64,000 bases of DNA, taken from positions 1-64,000 of the forward strand of contig NZ_CAIJDE010000038.1 of assembly GCF_903819335.1 (NCBI RefSeq), given 5' to 3'. The translations under genes were made by a program, and so were the position numbers. A model generated the notes under the pieces. It worked only from the letters and a program-made list of their open reading frames with translations. It was not told the origin of the DNA and ran no database searches. This document shows, in pieces, positions 7,920 to 16,348 of this stretch. This DNA is from Flavobacterium panici (GTDB taxonomy: Bacteria > Bacteroidota > Bacteroidia > Flavobacteriales > Flavobacteriaceae). Within the stretch, counting starts at the first letter, position 1, and the number at the start of each line of letters is the position of its first letter.

Positions 7920-7963
7920 ATGATTTTTATCATGTATCTCGGTAAAATATAGGCAGATCTTTG
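7920..7963 (+). promoter_or_regulatory. FNR-like box and -7-like element upstream of the second YceI gene
   Basis: ATGATTTTTATCAT (7920..7933) is identical to the box at 7087. GATCTTTG (7956..7963) lies at the same 23-bp spacing, although it has GA instead of TA. The distance from box to start codon (106 bp) also nearly equals that of the first copy (104 bp), so the promoter was probably duplicated together with the gene. Confidence 0.55.
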
Positions 7964-8038
7964 ATACAAGTTAAAACAGCATTCTTAGTACTAAAAGAAA
8001 ATCGGACGATTTGTTAACTTATTTTTCACAATAAAAAC

Positions 8039-8617
8039 ATGACAAAAATGAAAACCAATAAAATAAAATTATTCGCATTTGTAATTGCTCTTTTCGGAAT
8101 TACTTCAATTGCTACAGCACAAAAATCATATTCTTTAGATGACAAAGCTGCATTTTCAGTTGCAGGAACTTCAACATTGCACGATTGGGAAATGAAGTCG
8201 GCTTCAGGAACTGGAACAGCAAACTTTTCAATAGCAAATTCAAAACTTACTGAAATAGAATCCCTATCGGTTACTCTATTGGCAGAAAGTGTGAAAAGCG
8301 AGAAAAAAAGCATGGATAAAGTGGCTTACGAAGCTTTAAAAACAGATAAAAACAAAAACATCAAATATGTTTTAAAATCTGCCGAAAAAGTAAATGAAAC
8401 CACTTGGGAATTGACAGGAACTTACACCATAGCAGGAGTCAGTAAAGTTTATAAAACGACTGTAAAAACAACTGTTACAAAAGATGGTTTAAATATGCAG
8501 GGGTCTAACAAAATCACTTTTGCGGAGTTTGGAATGAAAGCGCCAACTGCCATGCTTGGAACTATTAGAACAGGACAGGATTTAACCATAAAATTCAATT
8601 TAAACTTTAATTTATAA
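8039..8617 (+). CDS. YceI-family periplasmic protein (second paralogue)
   Basis: The protein has 192 residues. An alternative ATG three codons in (8048) gives an equally good signal peptide; cleavage is probable after TATA near residue 29. The mature barrel repeats the features of the preceding gene (FSVAGTSTLHDWEM, YEALKTDKNKNIKY, GTYTIAGVSKVYKT). It is separated from the porin gene by only 5 bp, so these two are co-transcribed. It has its own FNR-like box. Likely a periplasmic carrier of a hydrophobic compound; the ligand cannot be predicted from the sequence. Confidence 0.88.
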   Translation: MTKMKTNKIKLFAFVIALFGITSIATAQKSYSLDDKAAFSVAGTSTLHDWEMKSASGTGTANFSIANSKLTEIESLSVTLLAESVKSEKKSMDKVAYEALKTDKNKNIKYVLKSAEKVNETTWELTGTYTIAGVSKVYKTTVKTTVTKDGLNMQGSNKITFAEFGMKAPTAMLGTIRTGQDLTIKFNLNFNL

Positions 8618-8622
8618 ACGCC

Positions 8623-10014
8623 ATGAAAAAAATTTATATCCTATGTATAACATTAGTCAGCACGTTTGCTGTTAATGCTCAGGTAAGTTTTGGCCACATT
8701 CAAAACCAGATTCCACGAAGCCAAAAAGGTATTAATCAATTTGATGTAAAAAAAGATACTGTTGCTTATAAAGGATTAAGTGTCGATATGGGAGCCGCTT
8801 TTGCACTTCAATTTCAAGCTTTAAACTCGTTTAACGATCAAAAAAACTTAGCCACGGCGCCAGGTTACAGATTAAATAATTTAGAGAATAATTTCAATTT
8901 ACCAAATGCAAATTTCACGATTGGAGCTCAATTATATGATGGTGTACGTGTAAACTTAGATGTATATCTGGCTTCCAGACACCACAACGAGACTTGGGTA
9001 AAAGGTGGTTATTTACAAATTGACAAACTTGATTTCATTAAAAAAGATTTCCTTGCCGATTTCATGCAGTATACAACGATCAAAATTGGTCAAATGGAGA
9101 ACAACTATGGTGATGCCCACTTTAGAAGATCTGATAACGGAAATGCGTTTATGAATCCGTTTGTTGGGAATAATATAATGGATGCATTCATTACAGAAAT
9201 GGGAGCTGAAGTTTATTATAACAGATCAGGCTTTGTAAGCATGATTGGAATAACAAATTCTAAATTAAATCAAAATGTTCAGGAAGTTGTAGCGGCAAAT
9301 CCTACTGCAGCAAAACCAGATAATAATACAACCATAAGCCCTTCTATTCTTGCAAAATTAGGCTGGGATAAACAAATCAACAACGATTTGAGAATTAGAT
9401 TAACAGGTTCTTATTATCATACAGCAAATTCTAGCGGAAATTTATATTCTTCTGATAGAGCAGGAAGCCGTTTTTATGGCGTAATGAGTCATTCTGAATA
9501 TAATATTATCGATCCGGCTACCGGAACACCAATTAGTACTGTAGCAAACAATTTCGATCCAACTGCTAATAAAGACACTGGAAGGTTTAATCCGGGATAC
9601 GGAAACTGGGCAACATCATATATGATAAACCCATTTATCAAATATAGAGGTCTTGAATTTTTTGGAACGTTAGAATTTACTTCTGGAGGAGATTACAAAG
9701 GAACAGATGACACTCGTAAAGTAAATCAATATGTTGGTGATTTAATTTATCGTTTCGGAGAAAATGAAAGATTTTATGTGGGTGGAAAATACAATTTAGT
9801 TGACGGAAAATTAGCTAACGCAAATGCTAAAGCAATTCAAATAAACAGGTTTGAGGCTGCCGCAGGATGGTTTATGACTAGAAACGTTTTGGCAAAATTA
9901 GAATATGTAGATCAAAATTATAAAAACTTCGCTCAATTTAACGGAGCAACTCCAAACGATCTTTTCGGCGGAAGCTTTAAAGGACTTATGTTCGAAGCAG
10001 TAATTTCATTTTGA
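8623..10014 (+). CDS. Outer-membrane porin-like beta-barrel protein
   Basis: The protein has 463 residues with a signal peptide (about 1-19, ending VNAQ). The mature sequence is built of amphipathic strands with turns rich in Asn/Gly/Asp (DGVRVNLDVYLASRHH, VGGKYNLVDGKL) and ends in a barrel strand with terminal Phe (GLMFEAVISF), the usual outer-membrane insertion signal. There is no TonB box or plug domain, so it is a porin-like channel rather than a TonB receptor. It lies between two YceI genes and a YceI-like gene with gaps of 5 and 4 bp. Its substrate is unknown; the context suggests uptake or export linked to the YceI proteins. Confidence 0.8.
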   Translation: MKKIYILCITLVSTFAVNAQVSFGHIQNQIPRSQKGINQFDVKKDTVAYKGLSVDMGAAFALQFQALNSFNDQKNLATAPGYRLNNLENNFNLPNANFTIGAQLYDGVRVNLDVYLASRHHNETWVKGGYLQIDKLDFIKKDFLADFMQYTTIKIGQMENNYGDAHFRRSDNGNAFMNPFVGNNIMDAFITEMGAEVYYNRSGFVSMIGITNSKLNQNVQEVVAANPTAAKPDNNTTISPSILAKLGWDKQINNDLRIRLTGSYYHTANSSGNLYSSDRAGSRFYGVMSHSEYNIIDPATGTPISTVANNFDPTANKDTGRFNPGYGNWATSYMINPFIKYRGLEFFGTLEFTSGGDYKGTDDTRKVNQYVGDLIYRFGENERFYVGGKYNLVDGKLANANAKAIQINRFEAAAGWFMTRNVLAKLEYVDQNYKNFAQFNGATPNDLFGGSFKGLMFEAVISF

Positions 10015-10018
10015 TAAA

Positions 10019-10570
10019 ATGTACAAAAGATTTATTTTTTTAATTATGGGTTTAGCGGCTTTCTTTTTATCAGGAAGTGCTAAACCCACTTTTTTAACAG
10101 AAGAGACAACCTTAGTAATAAACAAAATTAAAATAGAAATTACAGGAGCATCAACTGTTGGTAAATACAATTGTTCTAATACTTTTTCAATAAAAGATAC
10201 GGTTTATATAAATTCAGCTAAAAAAGAAGCTTTTAATACCGAAATCAAAATGTCAAACTTTGACTGCGGTAATAAAATAATGACGAAAGATTTACAGGGA
10301 ACTGTAAAAGTAAAACAATTTCCAAATAGTACGGTTTGTATTACAGATGTAAAACCAAATGGTAAAAATTACAAATGCAGATTAACCTTTTACATCACCG
10401 ATAAAACTTTAAAATACAAAGATTTTATTCTGTATAATTCTGATGATAAAATTCAGGGAACACTAAATTTAAAATTTTCTGATATTGACTTAGAACCGCC
10501 CGTAAAAATGGCCGGATTAATAAAAGTAAAAGATGATATTGTGATAAATTTCAGCCTTTACAAAAACTAA
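10019..10570 (+). CDS. Divergent YceI-like periplasmic protein
   Basis: The protein has 183 residues with an N-terminal hydrophobic signal (about 1-22, FFLSGSAKP). The order of strands resembles YceI: an initial strand with GASTVGKYNCS in place of GTSTVHDW, a central hairpin, and a late strand with EPPVKMAGLIKVKDDIVINFSL matching the terminal YceI strands. Sequence identity to the two upstream YceI proteins is low and two cysteines (around 53 and 83) are added. It is the last gene of the operon, starting 4 bp after the porin gene. Assigned to YceI by pattern only. Confidence 0.65.
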   Translation: MYKRFIFLIMGLAAFFLSGSAKPTFLTEETTLVINKIKIEITGASTVGKYNCSNTFSIKDTVYINSAKKEAFNTEIKMSNFDCGNKIMTKDLQGTVKVKQFPNSTVCITDVKPNGKNYKCRLTFYITDKTLKYKDFILYNSDDKIQGTLNLKFSDIDLEPPVKMAGLIKVKDDIVINFSLYKN

Positions 10571-10760
10571 AACTTACTTTTAAAAAGCTTCAGCAAAAAA
10601 ATTTCTTCAACTTTTCAAAACTGCAAAAATTTGGCACAAGAATTGTCTTGCACTCAAAAGAAAAGTAATCTTACAAAGCGCGCCATAATTTTAAAATTTG
10701 TATTTTTATTATTCCACTTTATAACCTTTTAAATTTTATAACCTAAAAAGACAATTTATT

Positions 10761-11159
10761 ATGAAAAAACATTTTTTAAGTTTAGCTGTTGTTGCATTAT
10801 TAGCTTTGGGATTACAATCTTGCGAAAAGAAAGAACCTAAACCTGCAGATGAAGAATTAACTCTTGGAAACAAAGTTGACTCCTTAACAACAGATATTGA
10901 AGAAGTGAAAGACAGCGCTGTAAGCAAAACAGAAGAGGCTGCTGCAAAAGCTAAAGATGCTACTGAAAATGCTGTACAAGATGTAAAAGATGGAGCTAAA
11001 AAAGCAGCATCTGATGTTGAAAGTGCAGCTAAGAAAACAGCAACTGATGTAAAAGACGCTACGAAAAAAGGAGCTGAAAAAGTTGAAAATGCTGCAAAAG
11101 CTGCAAAAGACGGAACTGTGAAAACAGCTAAAGATGTAAATGAAGCTTTGAAAAAATAA
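10761..11159 (+). CDS. Small lipoprotein with LEA-like Ala/Lys/Asp repeats
   Basis: The protein has 132 residues. A type II signal peptide ends LGLQSC, lipidated Cys about residue 21. From about residue 55 to the end the sequence is low in complexity, made of A, K, D, E, V, T with 11-residue-like periodicity (KDATENAVQDVKDGAKKAAS, KKTATDVKDATKKG). This is the amphipathic-helix pattern seen in group 3 LEA and YtxH/CsbD-like stress proteins. Probably a membrane-anchored long helix in the periplasm with a stress or spacing function, inferred only from composition. It stands alone and is followed by a clear terminator. Confidence 0.75.
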   Translation: MKKHFLSLAVVALLALGLQSCEKKEPKPADEELTLGNKVDSLTTDIEEVKDSAVSKTEEAAAKAKDATENAVQDVKDGAKKAASDVESAAKKTATDVKDATKKGAEKVENAAKAAKDGTVKTAKDVNEALKK

Positions 11160-11187
11160 TTTTCAAATTAAAACTAAAAACAGAAAG

Positions 11188-11215
11188 CCATTCGCCTAAA
11201 CGAATGGTTTTTTTT
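11188..11215 (+). terminator. Rho-independent terminator after the LEA-like lipoprotein
   Basis: A 7-bp stem CCATTCG/CGAATGG with a 6-nt loop is followed by eight T residues, 28 bp after the stop codon. Confidence 0.85.
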
Positions 11216-11243
11216 ATGCAAAATAGTCAGCGGATATTTTTTG

Positions 11244-11251
11244 TATTTTTG
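11244..11251 (+). promoter_or_regulatory. -7 promoter element of the O-methyltransferase gene
   Basis: TATTTTTG matches TAnnTTTG and lies 23 bp before the ATG at 11275. Confidence 0.45.
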
Positions 11252-11274
11252 CATTCAATTACAACAACTACAAG

Positions 11275-11916
11275 ATGCATTTTATATCACAAGAATTAGA
11301 AGATTATATCGAGCAGCATTCTGAAAACGAACCAGAATTATTAGCGAAACTTAATAAAGAAACCTACCAAAAAATACTTTTACCGAGAATGTTAAGCGGT
11401 CATTTTCAAGGCCGTGTTTTAAGTATGCTTTCTAAATTAATTCGTCCCGTAAATATTCTTGAAATTGGGACTTATACGGGTTATGCTGCGCTTTGTTTAT
11501 GCGAAGGAATGCAGGAAAACGGACAATTGCATACTATTGATATTAAAGAAGAATTAGTCGATTTTCAGAGAAAGTATTTTGATGCCTCACCTTGGGGAAA
11601 TCAAATTTTTCAGCATTTAGGCGAAGCCATAGATATTATCCCAACTCTAGACGTAAAATTTGATTTGGTATTTATTGATGCTGATAAGGAAAATTACCTC
11701 AATTATTGGGAAATGATTGTTCCAAAGATGAATAAAGGAGGTATTATTTTATCTGATAATGTTTTGTGGAGCGGAAAAATCCTAGAACCGGTTCACCCAA
11801 ATGACGTAAGCACAAAAGTACTTTTAGAATATAATCTACATTTAAAAAATGATCCAAGAGTGGAAACGGTTTTATTGCCAATTCGCGATGGATTGACCGT
11901 TTCAAGAGTATTATAA
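11275..11916 (+). CDS. SAM-dependent O-methyltransferase (class I, COMT-like)
   Basis: The protein has 213 residues, typical of the bacterial methyltransferase-3 / caffeoyl-CoA O-methyltransferase-like family. The SAM-binding motif I is EIGTYTGYAALCL (about residues 62-74). The acidic ribose-binding loop follows at HTIDIKEE and the metal/active-site region at FIDADKENY (about 135-143), with LSDNVLW further on. Cytoplasmic, with no signal. The substrate in flavobacteria is unknown. It is separated from the following PhyH gene by a nested palindromic element. Confidence 0.88.
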   Translation: MHFISQELEDYIEQHSENEPELLAKLNKETYQKILLPRMLSGHFQGRVLSMLSKLIRPVNILEIGTYTGYAALCLCEGMQENGQLHTIDIKEELVDFQRKYFDASPWGNQIFQHLGEAIDIIPTLDVKFDLVFIDADKENYLNYWEMIVPKMNKGGIILSDNVLWSGKILEPVHPNDVSTKVLLEYNLHLKNDPRVETVLLPIRDGLTVSRVL

Positions 11917-11926
11917 AAAATCAATA

Positions 11927-12054
11927 GCCTCCAGCTTTAGCTGGAGAAACCTATTTAAGAAAAGTCAAGGGCTTTAGCCAAATTAAACACTAGTAGATAA
12001 TTTGGCTAAAGCCCTTTCTTCAATTCTATTTTACCTCCAGCTAAAGCTGGAGGC
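11927..12054. repeat. Nested palindromic GCTTTAGC element (copy A)
   Basis: Outer arms at 11927..11946 and 12035..12054 are perfect 20-bp inverted repeats, and each arm is itself palindromic (CTCCAGCTTTAGCTGGAG). Inner arms at 11969..11984 and 11999..12014 are perfect 16-bp inverted repeats (GGGCTTTAGCCAAATT). A second copy with the same design lies at 12839..12961, on the other side of the PhyH gene and in the same orientation. Confidence 0.85.
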
Positions 12055-12074
12055 AATTCAACAAGCATTTAATC

Positions 12075-12800
12075 ATGAATTACAGCACCGAAATAAACTC
12101 TGAAGGTTTTACAATTATAAAGAATGTTTATACTGAAAATGAAATTGAAAAACTGATTTCATTAATCGAAAATGTAACCGAAAATGATTCTGAAAATGCT
12201 ACTTTTAGAAAATCTCAGGATTTATTTGCGATCAGGCAATTTCATAAAGAAGTACCTGAAACCTTAGATTTTATTTTCAATCAAAATTTAAAAGATATTA
12301 TCGAATCTAATTTTGGAAAAGGATATTTCATTACCAAATCAATTTACTTTGATAAACCTGAAAAATCAAATTGGTTTGTAGCTTATCATCAGGATTTAAC
12401 TATTTCTGTAGATAAAAAAATTGAAGCCGAAAATTTTGAAAACTGGACTGTAAAACAAAATCAGTTTGCGGTTCAGCCGCCAAAAGAAATTTTAGAAGAT
12501 AATTTTACGATTAGAATTCATATCGACAAAACCACAAAAGACAACGGTGCTTTAAAAGTTATCAATAATTCCCATTCAAAAGGAATTTTAAGAATCGAAA
12601 ATCTGGATTTTGAAAACGAAACAGAAACAATCTGCGAAGTTGAAAAAGGCGGAATCATGATTATGAAACCTTTATTATTTCACGCTTCAAACAAAACCAC
12701 AAATAACGAAAGAAGAAGAGTTATTCATATCGAATTCAGCAAACAAGAACTTCCTGACGGATTAGATTGGAGTGAAAGAAAAATTCTTGAAAATAATTAA
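12075..12800 (+). CDS. Phytanoyl-CoA dioxygenase (PhyH) family protein
   Basis: The 241-residue protein is a likely Fe(II)/2-oxoglutarate-dependent oxygenase. The metal facial triad is visible as H105-x-D107 (AYHQDLT) and distal H203 (LLFHASNKT), with Arg about 11 residues later (NERRRVIHIEF) for 2-oxoglutarate binding. Cytoplasmic. The substrate is unknown; family members hydroxylate a broad range of small molecules and lipids. It is transcribed alone between two copies of the GCTTTAGC element, which suggests that the gene plus repeats may have been gained or is prone to rearrangement. Confidence 0.85.
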   Translation: MNYSTEINSEGFTIIKNVYTENEIEKLISLIENVTENDSENATFRKSQDLFAIRQFHKEVPETLDFIFNQNLKDIIESNFGKGYFITKSIYFDKPEKSNWFVAYHQDLTISVDKKIEAENFENWTVKQNQFAVQPPKEILEDNFTIRIHIDKTTKDNGALKVINNSHSKGILRIENLDFENETETICEVEKGGIMIMKPLLFHASNKTTNNERRRVIHIEFSKQELPDGLDWSERKILENN

Positions 12801-12838
12801 AACGATTTCATAAGTATTGTAAAATAAAAAATTCAATA

Positions 12839-12961
12839 GCCTCCAGCTTTAGCTGGAGATAATAAAACCTAAAAAAGAAAAAGGCTTTAGCCAATACCTA
12901 GTGTATTTTGGCTAAAGCCTTCTTAATTTTATCTATAGAATCTCCAGCTAAAGCTGGAGGC
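12839..12961. repeat. Nested palindromic GCTTTAGC element (copy B)
   Basis: Outer arms 12839..12858 and 12942..12961 are identical to those of copy A and pair perfectly over 20 bp. Inner arms 12881..12894 and 12908..12921 pair over 14 bp (AAGGCTTTAGCCAA). Arms are conserved while the spacers differ from copy A. It lies between the ends of the convergent PhyH and PAP2 genes. Confidence 0.85.
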
Positions 12962-13014
12962 AATTTATTTAATTTTTATACAAACTTAGTATCTTAGAAA
13001 CTCAGAACCTTAGA

Positions 13015-13578
13015 TTATCCTGGAAAATATTGCGGTTTCAACCTTCTGTAAGCTAAAAAGATTAAAAATCCGAAAAGAGCTCCAAAGAAATATCCTGTTA
13101 GAATATCACCCGGATAATGTAATCCCAAATAAATTCGGCTATAAGCAAAAATTAAAGGCCATAAGAATAACAAACCAAAATATTTGAAATGGCGTTTTAA
13201 AACCAAATATAAAAAGGTTGCAACAGCCATTGTGTTTGCAGCGTGTCCTGAGAAAAAGCTGAAAGATTTTCTAACCTGAACCACTCTGATAATTGTATTA
13301 ATATCAGGATCATTACAAGGACGCAAACGCTGAAAAGTATGTTTAAACAGATTACAGGTCTGATCTGTAAAAGCGATTAAAATTGCTACAAAAAGTAATA
13401 TATACAAGGTTTGCTTTCCTCCTACTTTTTTATAAATAAGATAAAACAACAGCAAAAAGAATGGTGTCCAATTCAACTGTTCAGTAATAATCAGCCAGAA
13501 TTTATCATATTTTTCAGAACCTAAACCGTTTAGATATACCAATAAATTGACATCTAATTCTTTTATTTTTTCAAGCAT
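13015..13578 (-). CDS. Membrane phosphatase of the PAP2 superfamily
   Basis: The 187-residue integral membrane protein has about five or six hydrophobic helices. All three PAP2 signature motifs are present: K79-x6-R86-P87 (KHTFQRLRP), the SGH motif at 110-112 (FFSGHAAN) and R148-x5-H154-x3-D158 (SRIYLGLHYPGD). Members dephosphorylate lipid phosphates such as undecaprenyl-PP or phosphatidic acid, with the active site facing the periplasm. The start is 2 bp downstream of the tatA-like stop, so the two genes form an operon. The specific substrate is not determined. Confidence 0.9.
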   Translation of the reverse strand: MLEKIKELDVNLLVYLNGLGSEKYDKFWLIITEQLNWTPFFLLLFYLIYKKVGGKQTLYILLFVAILIAFTDQTCNLFKHTFQRLRPCNDPDINTIIRVVQVRKSFSFFSGHAANTMAVATFLYLVLKRHFKYFGLLFLWPLIFAYSRIYLGLHYPGDILTGYFFGALFGFLIFLAYRRLKPQYFPG

Positions 13579-13579
13579 A

Positions 13580-13939
13580 TTATCTTTGGCGTTTTATAGG
13601 TCCTGAAAGTGATTCAATATCTTCTTTTACCTGGTCAATTTCTGTGGCAGTTTCACCTAACAGATTACTGGATAAATTAGTAGTATCGCCTAACAAATTA
13701 GATTTTGCATCATTAATCTGTGCGTTAATATTAGCTGTAATATCAGTCAAAGATTTCGTGTCAAGACCATTGGCCTCTGCACCTTTTTGAATTTCACTTT
13801 TTATATCGTTGGTTGCATTTTTTAGTTGCGCCATCGCTTTACCCATTGTACGGGCAATTTCCGGCACCTTATCAGAACCAAAAAGCATTAGTACTATAAA
13901 CAGTATGAAAACTAATTCTCCTCCTCCTATACCAAACAT
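13580..13939 (-). CDS. tatA: Twin-arginine translocase TatA/TatE-type subunit
   Basis: The protein has 119 residues. The N-terminal membrane helix starts directly (MFGIGGGELVFILFIVLMLF), followed by the FGSDKVPEIAR hinge and an amphipathic helix (MGKAMAQLKNATNDIK), the standard TatA/B layout. The long C-terminal tail with Asn/Ser/Thr is variable. Together with TatC, encoded elsewhere, it would form the pore for folded proteins carrying RR signal peptides. A TatB-like role cannot be excluded from sequence alone. First gene of the pair with PAP2; TATCTTTG lies 22 bp upstream. Confidence 0.85.
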   Translation of the reverse strand: MFGIGGGELVFILFIVLMLFGSDKVPEIARTMGKAMAQLKNATNDIKSEIQKGAEANGLDTKSLTDITANINAQINDAKSNLLGDTTNLSSNLLGETATEIDQVKEDIESLSGPIKRQR

Positions 13940-13961
13940 ATCTTTTATTTTTGTTGTGCCA

Positions 13962-13969
13962 CAAAGATA
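13962..13969 (-). promoter_or_regulatory. -7 promoter element of tatA-PAP2
   Basis: TATCTTTG on the minus strand is a full match to TAnnTTTG, 22 bp before the tatA start codon. Confidence 0.55.
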
Positions 13970-14008
13970 TTAAATTTTGAAGCGCACAGTTTTAAAATTT
14001 ACTTAAAA

Positions 14009-14034
14009 AAAAAGACTCTTTTCAGAGTCTTTTT
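14009..14034 (-). terminator. Rho-independent terminator after the M1 peptidase operon
   Basis: A 10-bp stem (AAAAAGACTC/GAGTCTTTTT) with a 6-nt loop precedes a T-run on the minus strand, 9 bp after the peptidase stop codon. It separates this operon from tatA. Confidence 0.85.
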
Positions 14035-14043
14035 CGTTTGTTC

Positions 14044-16281
14044 TTAGTCAAATTTTGATTTTTGCTCAACCTTTGGCCATGAATTATTTGTTACATCGAT
14101 ATCTGCCGTAAGCAATTTTGGATCTATCTGAATGCTTTTTACAGGTTTTGTAGTCGCATAAACTTTTTTAGCGGTATCATTACTTTTTCTCCAGATTTGT
14201 GCCGGATATTGGTAATTATCTTTTGTACCATCTTCATAAGTAATTTCAACAAGAATTGGCATAATCATTCCGCCTGGTTTATTGAATTCAACTTCATAAA
14301 AATATTTAGGCGATTTGATACTTGCTTTTTCCTCTGCACTAAAAGTCTGGTTTACATAATCAGCCAATGGTTTTACATCTTCTAATTTCAAAGCTTTTTT
14401 GCTTGAAGCACTAACTTCTGGATTATCTCCCGAAACTAAGTAAACAAAAGGGCCTTTTTCAAATCCAAAACGACCTTTTCTCACTTTTACATCTTTGATA
14501 TCAGCAGTTGGAGTTTCAGAAACATAATATTGTTTTACCTCTTTAATTCCGATATCTACAAAATCAGTTGAATAAAACCAGCCTCTAAAAAACCAATCTA
14601 AATCTACTGCAGATGCATCTTCGATTGTTCTAAAGAAATCCTCTGGAGTTGGATGTTTAAATTTCCATCTGTTTGCGTATGTTTTAAATGCATAATCAAA
14701 CAATTCTTTCCCCATCACTACTTCTCTTAAAATGTTAAGACCTGTAGCCGGTTTTCCGTAAGCGTTATTTCCAAATTGGTGAATCGTTTCAGAATTAGAC
14801 ATAATTGGTTCTAAAAATTTCTGATCACCGCTCATATAAGGAACAATATTTTTTGCAGGTCCGCGTCGTGAAGGGAAAGTTGGATCTAATTCCTGTTCAG
14901 CTAAATATTCTAAAAATGAATTCAAACCTTCATCCATCCAAGTCCATTGACGTTCATCAGAGTTTACAATCATTGGGAAGAACGTGTGCCCAACTTCGTG
15001 AATAATAACCCCAATCATTCCGTTTTTAACCTCTTTAGTCGTAACACCGTTTTCATCAGGGCGACCAAAATTCCAGCAAATCATTGGATATTCCATTCCC
15101 TGATCTTCTGCAGAAACAGAAACCGCTTTAGGATAAGGATAATCAAAAGTATGAGATGAATAACTTTTTAAAGTATGTGCAACTGTAAGTGTTGAAGTTT
15201 CTCCCCAAAGCGGGTTTGCTTCTTTTGGATAAACAGATTCTGCCATAACAGTTTTGTTTCCAATTTTTACAGCCATTGCATCGTAAATGAATTTTCTTGA
15301 AGAAGCAATTCCGAAATCACGCACATTTTTAGCGCTGAATTTCCAGGTTTTTTTCTTATCAGAAAAACCTTTTTCAGCCGCTTCAGCTTCTGCCTGAGTT
15401 ACAATAACAACAGGTTTATCAAATGATTTTTGAGCCTGTTCGTAACGTTTAACTTGTTCTGCTGTAAAAACTTCACTTCTGTTTGTTAATTCTCCTGTTG
15501 CATCAATAACGTGATCTGCAGGAACTGTAATATTTACATCAAAGTTTCCGAAAGGAAGAGCAAACTCTCCGCTTCCCCAGAACTGCATATTCTGCCATCC
15601 TTCAACATCGTTGTAAACTGCCATTCTAGGATAGAATTGTGCAATTACATATAATTTATTACCATCTTTTTCAAAAAATTCATAACCAGAACGTCCGCCT
15701 TCTTTTCTGTAATTGTTGATGTTATACCACCATTTTATAGAAAACGAAATTTTTTCTCCCGGTTTTAAAGGCGCAGCCAAATTGATACGCATCATTGTCT
15801 CGTTAATTGTATAAGACATTGGAGTTCCTTTTGCGTCTTTTACCTGCTCGATATTAAAACCGCGCTCTAAATCTTTTTTTAAATATTTAGATGAAAAACC
15901 ATCAAGAGCTAAAACCTGATTGATTTTTTCTCCTTCTGCTAAAGAAGTCTGTCCATTTGCTCTCGCTTGATTTTGATCTAACTGAACCCATAAATACTCT
16001 AAAGTATCTGGTGAATTGTTAGAATATGTGATTGTTTCTGCACCGGTTAATTTTGAATTTTTATCATCTAATTCAACATCAATTTTATAATCTGCCTGCT
16101 GTTGGTAATAAGCAGGGCCTGGCGCTCCAGAAGCTGTACGAAACATGTTTGGTGTTGCCAGCAAATCATACATCTGGCTGAATTTATTTGTGTCGTAACT
16201 GCCTTGCTGCTTAGGTGTCGCAGCTTTTTCCTGAGCAACTAACATTGCAGGAAAAATTAATAATAATGAAAGCTTTTTCAT
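14044..16281 (-). CDS. Exported M1-family metallopeptidase (gluzincin)
   Basis: The 745-residue protein has a signal peptide (about 1-16, MLVAQ). The zinc site is complete: HEVGH at 428-432 and the third ligand E451 in WMDEGL, i.e. HExxH-x18-E. A substrate-recognition segment typical of the family (GMEYPMI in place of GAMEN) lies at about 395. The N-terminal half forms the beta-sandwich domain found in M1 aminopeptidases. The C-terminal region carries a further beta domain. Periplasmic peptide trimming is likely. It is the last gene of a minus-strand operon that starts with three carboxypeptidase-regulatory-like paralogues. Confidence 0.92.
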   Translation of the reverse strand: MKKLSLLLIFPAMLVAQEKAATPKQQGSYDTNKFSQMYDLLATPNMFRTASGAPGPAYYQQQADYKIDVELDDKNSKLTGAETITYSNNSPDTLEYLWVQLDQNQARANGQTSLAEGEKINQVLALDGFSSKYLKKDLERGFNIEQVKDAKGTPMSYTINETMMRINLAAPLKPGEKISFSIKWWYNINNYRKEGGRSGYEFFEKDGNKLYVIAQFYPRMAVYNDVEGWQNMQFWGSGEFALPFGNFDVNITVPADHVIDATGELTNRSEVFTAEQVKRYEQAQKSFDKPVVIVTQAEAEAAEKGFSDKKKTWKFSAKNVRDFGIASSRKFIYDAMAVKIGNKTVMAESVYPKEANPLWGETSTLTVAHTLKSYSSHTFDYPYPKAVSVSAEDQGMEYPMICWNFGRPDENGVTTKEVKNGMIGVIIHEVGHTFFPMIVNSDERQWTWMDEGLNSFLEYLAEQELDPTFPSRRGPAKNIVPYMSGDQKFLEPIMSNSETIHQFGNNAYGKPATGLNILREVVMGKELFDYAFKTYANRWKFKHPTPEDFFRTIEDASAVDLDWFFRGWFYSTDFVDIGIKEVKQYYVSETPTADIKDVKVRKGRFGFEKGPFVYLVSGDNPEVSASSKKALKLEDVKPLADYVNQTFSAEEKASIKSPKYFYEVEFNKPGGMIMPILVEITYEDGTKDNYQYPAQIWRKSNDTAKKVYATTKPVKSIQIDPKLLTADIDVTNNSWPKVEQKSKFD

Positions 16282-16348
16282 AAAAGTCTAATGGTAATTT
16301 TTGTCAGGGTGTGAAAATAACAATTAAAATATTAATTTAACATATTAA

